Below, piece by piece: positions 54,801 through 62,973 of a stretch of DNA of 64,000 nucleotides. The notes beneath the pieces are model-generated. The model had not been told where the DNA came from. It was given only the letters and a program-made list of their open reading frames with translations, and searched no databases. Position 1 is the stretch's first letter. Each line of letters begins with the position of its first letter. The translations under genes and the position numbers were made by a program. Origin of the DNA: Nocardia brasiliensis (lineage in GTDB: Bacteria > Actinomycetota > Actinomycetes > Mycobacteriales > Mycobacteriaceae); NCBI RefSeq assembly GCF_011801125.1, contig NZ_CP046171.1, forward strand, positions 1,612,001 through 1,676,000. The letters are read 5' to 3'.

Positions 54801-57702
54801 CCTCACCACGGAGCAGACGGCGCGCGAGTCGAGCTTGCGGGTGCTCGGCTACCTGGATCCGCTCACGGCGGCGGCCGCGCGCGGCAGCGCGGAAGAAATA
54901 GAATGTGGTGCCCCGCAGTCGGATTCGCGGCCGAACCTGCTCGGTGCGGAGGGCGCGCTCGGCATCTTGACGGCGCTGGACACCGTCGGTGCCGACCGCT
55001 CGGTGATGGTGCGGTGCCGTGGCGGGAACGGCGGCGCGGACGCCGCGATCCGGGTGACCGGACCGGAATTCCGGGAAGAGGCGGGCACCGCGGCAGCGCC
55101 CGCGGTGTCGGTGGGTGAGCGCGACGCGACGGTACCCGTGGGCGAAACTGTGACGCTCCCCGTCGAATCGGCTACTGACATGCCGGAAAACCGTGGTGGG
55201 GACACGATCTCGGACAGCCGCGTCGACGTGCACACGTGGGCGTTGACCGCGGACCCCGGCGTGGCGGTCCGCCCGCCGATCGAATTCCTGCCCGAGGCCG
55301 CGACATTGCTGCTGATCGATGATCCCCGGGCGCTGCGCGGCCACGTCATACCGCGCCGTACGACGGTGCTCTCATTGCAGCAGGGTGACGGCGTCGTGTG
55401 GGTGCCGCGGGTGACCCCCGAGGCCGTCGGCGAGCTGCTGGAGCGGCTGGATCCACGGGGCGAGGTCCGGCATCTGCGCCTGGTCGTCGATCTGTCGGCT
55501 GACGTCGGCACCGAACGCACGGAAACGCTACGCGCGCTGCATGATCTGTGGTTCCTCGCGGCACGACAGCGCGCGGCCGCCCTAGCGAAGCCCGAGTCAT
55601 CCACCGTGGCACTGCTGCTGCGCGCGATGGACGGTACCGCGCCGCGTCCGTACACGGGCCTGTTCACCGGCGCGATCAAGGTCGCGGCCCTCGAATGGCC
55701 GCGAAGTGCGGTGTTCGCCCTGGCGAGCGACGGTGACCTGCCTGCGGCCATCGACCTCGTCGCGTCGGAATCGATGCTGTCGCGGTCCCTGCCGGTCGCC
55801 TACTACCGTGATGCGGTCCGGTATCGGGCGACCTTGACGGTGTCGGCCGACTCGAATCCGGACGGCTATCGGCTCACGCGGGATTCGGTGGTGGTCGCGG
55901 CCGGTGGTGGCCGGGGTATCACCGCCGAAGTGCTGCTCGGCTTGGCCCGCGGCTCCGGTGGCCGGTTCTATATCCTCGGCAGCAGTGACCTCGATGCGCT
56001 GCCCGCACGCTACCGGGACTGCGACGACGCCGAATTCGCCGGCGCCAGGAAGGAATATCTGCGCCGGCGGCGGGCCGAGGACCCGACCGTCGCGCCGCGC
56101 GTGCTGAACGCGGAATTCGAGCGGTTCGCCAACGCGCGTCGAACGGCGCGCACGCTGCGCAGGCTCGAGGAGGCCGGGGCCACCAGCGTGGCGTATCTGT
56201 CGTGTGACGTCGAGGACCCTGCGGCGGTCGAGCGGGCCATGGCGTGCGTGCACGCCGCCGAGGACCGGATCGATCTGCTGATCAATGCCGCGGGCCGCAA
56301 TCGGTCCGCGCCGATCGCGACGAAGGACTTCGACGAGTTCCGGCGGGTGCGCGATCTCAAACTGCTCGCCTACACCAATCTCGTTGCCGCGCTTGCCGGC
56401 AGGCCGCCGCGCCGGTGGTGCAACTTCGGCTCGCTACTCGGCGTCACCGGTCAGGTCGGCGAGGTGGACTACGCCTCGGCCAACGACTTTCTCGGCACCG
56501 CCGCGGTGGCGGGCGCGGCCGCGGGCCGCGACGAGCTCACCATCGGCTGGACGCTGTGGGGTGAGGTCGGCCTCGGTGCGAACCCCTTGACCAAGGCCTA
56601 TTTCGACAAGACGGGGCAGTACTCGAACATGTCCACCGCGGAAGGCATCCAGCACTTCCTCGGCCAGGTGCGCGCCGCGCATCCGCATCCCTACACCGCG
56701 CATCTCGGCGTCGCGGAGTACGGGGCGGTCGACGCGTTGCTGCCCGGCTTCCTCGGGCCGAGCCCGCGACCGTTCTATCTCGATCGGCAGGTGGCCGCGG
56801 GCCAGGTGGACGGCCGTCCGTGGGCGGTGTACGAGCGCGACTTCGACCTGGATCGGGACGCCTATCTCGCCGACCACCTGGTCAACGGGGTGGCCACCCT
56901 GCCGGGCGCGTTCGCCGCGGAGCTGGCGTTGCAGGCGGCCACCGCGTTGCTGCCCGGCTGGCGTGGATATGCCATGGAGGAGTTGACCTTTCACCACTTC
57001 CTCAAGGTGCACCGTCCGGATCGTCCCGTGCGCAAGCGCATTCGTGCCGAGTTGCTCGACGAGCGAACCGATCCCGCGCACGCGCGGGTCCGTGTCGAGG
57101 TGACCGAGGACGTGATCGCGCCGAACGGAACGGTGCTCGTCCGCGACCGGCCGCACGTCAGCGTGATCGTATTGCTGGCGCCGACGTTGTCGCCCGCGCC
57201 GCGCTGGACGCCCTGGTATCCGGCCACCGAACAGCCTGTTGTCGATCCGTACCATCGCGCGGACGCGCCGATCCGGTTGACCGGTGTCTTCGAAACGACG
57301 TCGAACCCCAGGCTGCACCCACTCGGCAAGCGGTCGACCTACTGCCTGGAGCTGGCGCCGAGCCACCCGGTGTTCTCCCGGTTCCGCGTGCCGGTGCTGC
57401 TCATCGACGGCCTGCTCCGGACTGGTGTGCTCGCGGCGGGCGACGAGCTGGACCGGGCGCCCGTCGCCGCACCGCTGCGCATCGCGCGCCTCGACCTGTA
57501 CGAGTACACCAACGACGCCCGCCTGGGCGACGGCGGCCCGATCGAGCTGTACGCGATGGTGCCGGACACGGCGACGGCGGGGGATGGCGCGGGCAATCTG
57601 TTCGTCGCGGTCCGCCCGGATGGGCGAATCATCCTGGCACTCAAGGGACTCGAAGCGATAACCACCGGCCTCGCACGGGTCGCGGTAGAAGGAGACGATT
57701 GA
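51817..57702 (+). CDS. Iterative PKS/fatty synthase: FabL-like ER, KS, CLF-like KS, KR, DH
   Basis: The 1961-residue protein reads, in order, as follows. An SDR domain (1-255) with Y-x6-K spacing (DYLACGPAKAA) and TRYLAVEF resembles FabL enoyl reductases. The KS (about 287-745) has Cys492, His626 and His662. A second KS-like domain (about 765-1020) lacks the cysteine (DTGFTAAL, Phe938), like a chain length factor. An uncharacterised linker follows. The KR (about 1355-1640) has GGGRGIT and Tyr1552. The DH (about 1650-1961) has His1687 in DHLVNGVATLPG. The set resembles PUFA synthase parts in one chain and would make a reduced or partly reduced acyl chain. It begins nine bases after the AT-ACP gene. 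Confidence 0.88.
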   Translation: MTGPLDGKIALVTGGARAVGRAIALRLAADGALVIINHFRSPADARATKAEIEAAGGRAHIIRASVADAGQRDRMFDEIAATFGALDILVNSAANGRLAAGPAVDEAMIDLAIDTNLKGGLGCSRRARELMRGRAGASIVNISTLGGGQFVLSDYLACGPAKAAVEAMTRYLAVEFAPDGIRVNTAAAGLLESPVAHQFPQAEALRQATVAATPLGRLGTPEELAAIVAFLVSADASWVTGQVLLADGGLSTGAAMLSPPLQPAAPRDDRTESIGTLAAHDTDDLDAEETVVVVGMGITVSGANDPAEFWRELHTGAERFMPVPPDRWDNTNFHDPDPTAADKSYSEHSAFITDFVPHPRLAAELAAAGQTQDQCESTTLWLRNSVLQAMDSVTTRPTDRCGFLVGYTADGNQHAEEATVVAGALRLARNAVRKRGIEHQDEGLAAIEAALRARYPRSVTDPQRVFPHQVGAGAMAGILPADTELLMLDTACSSSLYAVDLGLRGLLDGHYDVAVCGGAFAVGPRGSVLFAKLNGLSARGEVRSFDRTSDGVLFSDGAATVVLKTLRRARADGDRILGVLRGFGASSDGRGKAIYAPNADGQELAIRRAQARPTMRGVRPGWVLAHATGTQAGDSAEFGTLRKTLAGSEPVRVTSNKSVIGHTGWAAGTVSLVQALLGFSNELIPPQHRFDQPPAEFMIDGSNLEIPKAAVRWPAGGDKPRVAAVSSFGFGGTNAHLVVEEPPTVDWRGRGVPTPRSQLQAAPARLAVVAVAAQLPGTTRPHEWLAAEHPVTTFGARYPLPSVAEVKLPPGLLRAIDRCQLMILACARAIHADLGAFWTANSAETGVIVGHFGETHNAMHYATRSYLDDVAATLRADPALARAPWLHDLIADLTAEVDALVPPATENTFPGMMPNVIPARVANYFGLNGLNMTVDTGFTAALSAVDVAARYLRSGELRMALVGGINGNSTEEQRTLLGALLPDAARLAEGAFLLALTTEQTARESSLRVLGYLDPLTAAAARGSAEEIECGAPQSDSRPNLLGAEGALGILTALDTVGADRSVMVRCRGGNGGADAAIRVTGPEFREEAGTAAAPAVSVGERDATVPVGETVTLPVESATDMPENRGGDTISDSRVDVHTWALTADPGVAVRPPIEFLPEAATLLLIDDPRALRGHVIPRRTTVLSLQQGDGVVWVPRVTPEAVGELLERLDPRGEVRHLRLVVDLSADVGTERTETLRALHDLWFLAARQRAAALAKPESSTVALLLRAMDGTAPRPYTGLFTGAIKVAALEWPRSAVFALASDGDLPAAIDLVASESMLSRSLPVAYYRDAVRYRATLTVSADSNPDGYRLTRDSVVVAAGGGRGITAEVLLGLARGSGGRFYILGSSDLDALPARYRDCDDAEFAGARKEYLRRRRAEDPTVAPRVLNAEFERFANARRTARTLRRLEEAGATSVAYLSCDVEDPAAVERAMACVHAAEDRIDLLINAAGRNRSAPIATKDFDEFRRVRDLKLLAYTNLVAALAGRPPRRWCNFGSLLGVTGQVGEVDYASANDFLGTAAVAGAAAGRDELTIGWTLWGEVGLGANPLTKAYFDKTGQYSNMSTAEGIQHFLGQVRAAHPHPYTAHLGVAEYGAVDALLPGFLGPSPRPFYLDRQVAAGQVDGRPWAVYERDFDLDRDAYLADHLVNGVATLPGAFAAELALQAATALLPGWRGYAMEELTFHHFLKVHRPDRPVRKRIRAELLDERTDPAHARVRVEVTEDVIAPNGTVLVRDRPHVSVIVLLAPTLSPAPRWTPWYPATEQPVVDPYHRADAPIRLTGVFETTSNPRLHPLGKRSTYCLELAPSHPVFSRFRVPVLLIDGLLRTGVLAAGDELDRAPVAAPLRIARLDLYEYTNDARLGDGGPIELYAMVPDTATAGDGAGNLFVAVRPDGRIILALKGLEAITTGLARVAVEGDD

Positions 57703-57703
57703 C

Positions 57704-59077
57704 ATGGCGATCCTGGACGCGGATCTCGCACACCGACTGCCGCCGGGGCCGGTCGGGGCACATCGGCTGCTGCGCCATATTCGGGCGTTGCGCACCGACG
57801 CACCGACCCTGTTCGAGGCGCTGCGCCGCGGCTACGGCGATACCGTGCGGCTGCCACTCGGCCTGCTGACCGCGACACTGGTCTTCCACCCCGACGGCAT
57901 CAAGCATGTGCTGCAAGACAACAACGCCAACTACGTGCGAGGTATCGGCTACGAGCGCTTCAAGATCTTCATGGGCGACGGGCTGCTGACCACCGACGGT
58001 CCGCTCTGGCGGGAGCGCAGGCGCACGATCAACCCGATGTTCCATCGGATGGCCATCGGGGAGATGGTCGACACGATGGCGTCGGCGACCGCGGAGGCGA
58101 TCGGGCGCTGGGAAACCCTCGGACCCGATGGCTACGCCGGTGACGTCGTGCCCGAGATGATGGGCGTCACGCTGAGCGCGATGGGCCGCATCATGTTCGA
58201 CACCGACCTGGCCGCTGATCGGGAGCGGATCGGCGATGCCATGGACACGGCGGTGCGGGCGATGGTGTTTCGCGGCACCATGCCGGAACTGCTGCCCGCC
58301 TGGATGCCTTTCCCGTCGAATCGGCGGACCGTGGCGGCCCGCGACGTGCTGCACGAGGTGATCGACCGGATCATCGCCGCGCACCGCGACGGTAGCCACG
58401 GCAACCGGCCGGACCTGGTGAATTTGCTGCTCGCTGAGGCGGATTCCGGCGGACTGGACGACGTGGCGGTGCGCGACGAGCTGATGACGATCTTCATGGC
58501 CGGACACGAGACCACCGCCACGGCGCTGGCCTGGACCCTGTTCGAGGTCGCGCGCGACCCCGAGGTCCAGCAGCGCCTGTTCGAGGAGGCCCAGCGGGTC
58601 TTCGGTGGCAGCGGCGAACCGCACCTCGCGGACCTGGCAGAGCTGACCTACACCAGGATGGTGCTCGACGAGGCACTACGGCTGCATCCGCCCATCTGGG
58701 TGTTTCCGCGCGCGACGGTCGACGACGACGACATCGCGGGCAGCCACGTGCCCGCGGGGGAGTGCGTGTTCCTGAGCCCCTATGTGACGCACCGACATCC
58801 GGACCTGTGGGACGATCCGACCCGATTCGATCCGGAGCGGTTCACCGAGGCGGCCAAGCGCGAGCGCCCGCGCTACACCTACTTCCCGTTCGGCGGCGGC
58901 CAGCGCAAGTGCGTCGGCGAGTCGATGGCGCTCACCCAGATGACGCTGACCTTGGCGATGATGGTGTCGCGGTTCACCTTTCATGCCCTGCCTGGACTCG
59001 GCGAGGAACTGTCGACCGCTGTTTCCCTGCGGCCCGCCCGCGGCATCGGGCTGCGGATCGTGCCGAGGGACGCATGA
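57704..59077 (+). CDS. Cytochrome P450
   Basis: The 457-residue protein has all the P450 hallmarks: the I-helix AGHETTATA, the E-x-x-R of DEALRLHPP, the PERF segment and the heme loop FPFGGGQRKCVGE with Cys403. The long N-terminal part without a membrane anchor and the region LLTTDGPLWRERRRTINPMFH resemble fatty-acid-type and CYP110-like enzymes. It starts one base after the synthase stop and overlaps the next gene by four, so it is a fixed part of the pathway. It probably hydroxylates the acyl chain or product. Redox partners are not encoded nearby. Confidence 0.93.
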   Translation: MAILDADLAHRLPPGPVGAHRLLRHIRALRTDAPTLFEALRRGYGDTVRLPLGLLTATLVFHPDGIKHVLQDNNANYVRGIGYERFKIFMGDGLLTTDGPLWRERRRTINPMFHRMAIGEMVDTMASATAEAIGRWETLGPDGYAGDVVPEMMGVTLSAMGRIMFDTDLAADRERIGDAMDTAVRAMVFRGTMPELLPAWMPFPSNRRTVAARDVLHEVIDRIIAAHRDGSHGNRPDLVNLLLAEADSGGLDDVAVRDELMTIFMAGHETTATALAWTLFEVARDPEVQQRLFEEAQRVFGGSGEPHLADLAELTYTRMVLDEALRLHPPIWVFPRATVDDDDIAGSHVPAGECVFLSPYVTHRHPDLWDDPTRFDPERFTEAAKRERPRYTYFPFGGGQRKCVGESMALTQMTLTLAMMVSRFTFHALPGLGEELSTAVSLRPARGIGLRIVPRDA

Positions 59078-61524
59078 TCGACGTGCGCGAGGATCGCGCG
59101 ACGCCGCTCGGACCGCCCGGCGCCGGATCGGCCGCGCGCGAAACATCCGCTGGATCGGTGCAGCCGGTGCGCCGGTTCGTTTGGCGCCCAAGGGAGGTCG
59201 AGGCAGTACCGAACGAGCCGAGCCCACGATTGCTCGGCCGCCGGATCGCGGTGCTCGGCGGTAGCGGCGAGTCGGCCAGCCAGGTGATGTCGGCGCTGCG
59301 CGCGGCCGGTGCGGCGCCCGCACGGCTCGAGCCGCCGCACGAGGGCGGCCAGGTAGCCGCCTTCCTGTGGGACATGGGCCGGCTCGACGGCATCGTCGAC
59401 CTGAATCATGAACAGCCCTTCGACCTTTCCGACTCCGAGCGGTGGGGTGAGCAGCTGTGGCAGACGATCGAACTGCTGCGCGGCTGCTATGAGCGCTGGC
59501 GCGCCGAATCCGGCACCGAGCGCCTGTTCTACGTGGCGGTGACGCGGATGGACGGCACGCACGGCTACGGCTGCGGGCCGCTGGCCCAGCCCCTCGGTGG
59601 ACTGTGGGCCGGTCTGGCGAAAAGCCTGCCGCGCGAATTCGACAACGTTAACGTCCGGGTGCTCGACTTTCCCGCGGCCGCGACGCGGGTCGAACCGCTG
59701 GACGCGGCGATGGCCGCGCAACTGTGCCGGGAACTGTACCGCTGGGGGCCATTCGAGATCGGCCATGCCGACGGCAGGCGCTACACCTTGGTCGCCGAGC
59801 GTGCCGAGGTACCCGATCCCGTGCTCACGCTGGGGCCAGGCGATGTGGTGGTGCTGTCCGGTGGCGGCCGTGGCATCGGCTTCGCCCTGGCCCGGCAGCT
59901 GGCCGGGAAGTACGGCTGCCGGGTGCTCGTCAGCGGGCGCAGCCCACTGCCGGACCCCGGCGACGCGGTGAACACATTGTCGGAGGACGAGTTTCGGGCT
60001 TACCGTGAGAGAACCCTGGTCGCTGCGGCGAGGCAGCGCACCTTGGCCGCGGCCCGGGCCGCGCTCGAGCGGGCCACGCTGGCACGGGAGCTGCTCGCGC
60101 GGCTGGCCGCGGCCAAGGCCGAAGGGCTCGATATCGACTACTACCAGTGCGACGTGACCGAGCCGGACCAGGTGCGGGCGCTGCTGGCGGCGGCGGGACC
60201 CGGCCTTGCCGGTGTCGTGCACGACGCCGGTGTCGACGCGCCGGTCCGGCTGCCCGGAAAATCGGCCGAGGTCGTGCGCCGGACGACGGCCGTCAAAGTG
60301 ACGGGGTTGCTGAATCTGATTGCCGCCCTGCAGGATCGGCCCCCGGTCCGGTTCTTCAGCACGGCGGGCTCGCTCGCGGGCCGCTGGGGCGGAATGGTCG
60401 GCCAGTTGGAGTACGCCGCGGCGAACGAGGCGGCGAGCCGGATCGGGCGGTGGGCCGCGGGCACCGGATCCGGCCTGGCTCGCCCGGTACCGGTGGCGAC
60501 CATGTGCTGGCCGACCTGGGAACGGCTCGGCATCATCACGAATTACGAAGCGACGCTGGCGTATATGTCGGCGATGTCGGTGCCGGAAGGGTTGCGGCAT
60601 TGGGAGCGCGAGATTCTGGCCGGTAGCGCGGGCGAGTTCACCTTCGTCGGTGCGTTCGGTCAGGCGATCACGCCGGTCCTGCTGCGCGCCTACCCGCCCG
60701 CCGCGGGCCTGATCGGACTCGACCACTTGGCCGGGCGCCTGCTCTTCCTAGGGGCTCCGACTCGTTTCGTAGCCGGTTCGACGCTGGAGACCGAACTCGT
60801 CCTCGGCGACGAACTGGCACCGGCGTTCGCCGACTTCCGCGTCGACGGCAGCCCCGCGATGCCACTCGGCCTGCTGCTGGAATACCTACGGTCCCTGGCG
60901 GATTGGGTGCAGCCCGACGGTCCCGTACCGCCGCTGTCGGCCATAGGCGACATTCGCGTCAATCTGTCCGCGCTCCGGGAGGCAGGGATCGGCGCCCGGC
61001 TGCGGGCGGGCGTACTCCGGCAGCCGTCCGATCACCGCGCGTGGCAGGTGTCAGTCGAGATATGGTTCAGGGCAACGCAATTGGCGAGTGCGACACTGCA
61101 CTACGGCGACACCGGCGACGGGCCGGACGATGCGGGCCGCACCGAGGAGATACCGGTCGGGGGCGGCTCGGTGCGGCGGTTGCAGTGGAACGGGCAGGCC
61201 TTGCGGCTCGGGCGCTGGTCGGTGCGGGACGACGCGGCGACAGCCGGCTCGGCCGAGGTGGTCGCGGACCGCGGGCAAGATCTGGTGCTCGCGGTACCGG
61301 CCCCACGATCGGTGCTGCCGTTGAACCAGCTGGAAACGCTGTTGTGGCATGCGTATCGGCGGCAGGCGCCGACTGCGCTCGCGCACCTACGGATCGAGGC
61401 GATCGAGTTTCCCGGCCCGCTCAGCGGCTCTGCGGGCCGGGTGACGGCCGCGGGCGCGACCTCGACCGCCTACACGCCTGCCGGACAAGTACGACTGACC
61501 ATGCGAGGGATTCGTTATGCGTAA
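59074..61524 (+). CDS. Second PKS-like protein: ketoreductase with degenerate dehydratase-like domain
   Basis: The 816-residue protein starts at an ATGA overlap with the P450. Residues about 55-245 look like a non-catalytic SDR-like structural subdomain (IAVLGGSGESASQVMSALRA). A full KR lies at about 255-470, with VLSGGGRGIGFALA and Tyr447 in LEYAAANEAA. It has the long helical insert typical of PUFA-type KR domains. The C-terminal part (about 545-816) is hotdog-like, with FRVDGSPAMP in place of H-x-x-x-G-x-x-x-x-P: Phe588 replaces the catalytic His. It may be a structural or chain-shaping partner. No carrier or KS domain is present. Confidence 0.82.
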   Translation: MIDVREDRATPLGPPGAGSAARETSAGSVQPVRRFVWRPREVEAVPNEPSPRLLGRRIAVLGGSGESASQVMSALRAAGAAPARLEPPHEGGQVAAFLWDMGRLDGIVDLNHEQPFDLSDSERWGEQLWQTIELLRGCYERWRAESGTERLFYVAVTRMDGTHGYGCGPLAQPLGGLWAGLAKSLPREFDNVNVRVLDFPAAATRVEPLDAAMAAQLCRELYRWGPFEIGHADGRRYTLVAERAEVPDPVLTLGPGDVVVLSGGGRGIGFALARQLAGKYGCRVLVSGRSPLPDPGDAVNTLSEDEFRAYRERTLVAAARQRTLAAARAALERATLARELLARLAAAKAEGLDIDYYQCDVTEPDQVRALLAAAGPGLAGVVHDAGVDAPVRLPGKSAEVVRRTTAVKVTGLLNLIAALQDRPPVRFFSTAGSLAGRWGGMVGQLEYAAANEAASRIGRWAAGTGSGLARPVPVATMCWPTWERLGIITNYEATLAYMSAMSVPEGLRHWEREILAGSAGEFTFVGAFGQAITPVLLRAYPPAAGLIGLDHLAGRLLFLGAPTRFVAGSTLETELVLGDELAPAFADFRVDGSPAMPLGLLLEYLRSLADWVQPDGPVPPLSAIGDIRVNLSALREAGIGARLRAGVLRQPSDHRAWQVSVEIWFRATQLASATLHYGDTGDGPDDAGRTEEIPVGGGSVRRLQWNGQALRLGRWSVRDDAATAGSAEVVADRGQDLVLAVPAPRSVLPLNQLETLLWHAYRRQAPTALAHLRIEAIEFPGPLSGSAGRVTAAGATSTAYTPAGQVRLTMRGIRYA

Positions 61525-62890
61525 GGGTGATTCGGGTACGTCTACGCCGGTGGCGGCCGAGATCGAGGATCGCGGCGATCGATACTGCGTGATCGGTGCG
61601 GGCGCCGCGGGGCTGACCGCGGCCAAGAACCTGCTGGAGTACCGCATCCCGGTGGATGTGGTCGAGCGGGCGAGCGACGTAGGCGGCACCTGGAATCCGG
61701 ACTGCCCGACCAGTGGCGCCTATCCGTCGATCCATCTGATCACCTCGAAGCCCTACATCCGATACACGGACTTCCCGATTCCGGCGGAGTACCCCACCTA
61801 CCTCGGGCAGCGGCACATCATGTCCTATCTGCGCGCATATGCCGACCACTTCGGCGTGCGGGAGCACATCGAGTTCGACAGCTCGGTCGAATCGGTATGG
61901 CGGGCCGCCGATGGCACCGAGTGGCTGATCCGGGTTCGCACGGCCGCGGGCGTCGCTGTGCGCCGCTACCGCGGTGTGGTGATCGCGAACGGACACAACT
62001 GGGCCCCACGCCGCCCCGAATTGCCCGGCACCTTCGACGGGTTGTCCATGCACGCGGCCGACTACCGCGGCCCGGACGTGTTGCGCGGCAAGCGGGTACT
62101 CGTGATCGGCGCCGGTACCTCGGGCTGCGATATCGCGGTGGAGAGCAGCCAGGCGGCGGCGCGCACGCTGCTGAGTGTGCGGCGCGGCAATTACATCTGG
62201 CCGAAGTACATGTTCGGTATGCCGACTGACGCGTACTACGAGTTCGTGCTGAAGTTCCGGATGCCGCGAGCGTTGGTGCGCGCCATGGGCAAACCGCTGC
62301 TTCGGCTGAACAGCGCGGGCAACCCCGTGCGCTACGGCATGCCACGGCCGGAACACAAACTGCTGGAAGAGCATTTCGTGATGAACTCGACCCTGCTCTA
62401 CCAGCTCGGTCACGGCGAGATCGACGTCAAGCCGGAGGCCGTCGAATTGTGCGGTGACCATGTGCGTTTCGCGGACGGTTCGGTTGAGCACATCGATGCC
62501 ATCGTCTATGCCACCGGCTACCACCAGGCCGAGTTCCCGTTCATCGACCGCGCGTATCTGAACTGGTCCACCGGGCCCATCCCGGCGCTGCACCTGCACG
62601 CCTTCCACCCCGAGTTCGACAACCTCTTCGTTATCGGCTACTTCCAAATATCCACCGGCACTTGGCCGATCATGGACTACCAGGCGCAGATCATGGCGCG
62701 GTATCTGCACCTGCTCGACACCGACCCGCAGCGTGCCGCGGGGTTCCGGAAGGAAAAGGCGAATCCCGTCTACGGTCCGAAGCTCAACGGCGGCATCAAC
62801 TACTACGGTTCCGAGCGCCATTGGCTCCAGGTCGAACACGTCTCGTATCGCAGGCGATTGCGCAAGCTGGCACGACGCCTGGCCGCGTAA
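61517..62890 (+). CDS. Flavin-containing monooxygenase (FMO/BVMO-like)
   Basis: The 457-residue protein has two Rossmann motifs: FAD at about 25 (VIGAGAAGLTAAKNL) and NADPH at about 195 (VLVIGAGTSGCDIAVE). Between them lies the FMO fingerprint F-x-G-x-x-x-H-x-x-x-Y as FDGLSMHAADY, and later ATGYHQAEFPF. It should oxidise a nucleophilic nitrogen or sulfur, or insert oxygen next to a ketone. It overlaps the previous gene by eight bases and ends the operon, so it is probably a late tailoring step of the same product. Confidence 0.9.
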   Translation: MRKGDSGTSTPVAAEIEDRGDRYCVIGAGAAGLTAAKNLLEYRIPVDVVERASDVGGTWNPDCPTSGAYPSIHLITSKPYIRYTDFPIPAEYPTYLGQRHIMSYLRAYADHFGVREHIEFDSSVESVWRAADGTEWLIRVRTAAGVAVRRYRGVVIANGHNWAPRRPELPGTFDGLSMHAADYRGPDVLRGKRVLVIGAGTSGCDIAVESSQAAARTLLSVRRGNYIWPKYMFGMPTDAYYEFVLKFRMPRALVRAMGKPLLRLNSAGNPVRYGMPRPEHKLLEEHFVMNSTLLYQLGHGEIDVKPEAVELCGDHVRFADGSVEHIDAIVYATGYHQAEFPFIDRAYLNWSTGPIPALHLHAFHPEFDNLFVIGYFQISTGTWPIMDYQAQIMARYLHLLDTDPQRAAGFRKEKANPVYGPKLNGGINYYGSERHWLQVEHVSYRRRLRKLARRLAA

Positions 62891-62973
62891 CCCGCACTCC
62901 CGCACCCGTTCCGTGCTCGCATACCCAGGCTCACCGGGGGATACGCTCGGACGGGTGCGGGATGGGTGGTGAA

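Noticed and set aside
50254-62890. Reading the operon as an enediyne PKS
   Set aside because: Enediyne synthases have KS-AT-ACP-KR-DH-PPTase in one protein with a partner thioesterase. Here AT-ACP is separate, an ER and CLF-like domain are present, and no PPTase or thioesterase is seen.
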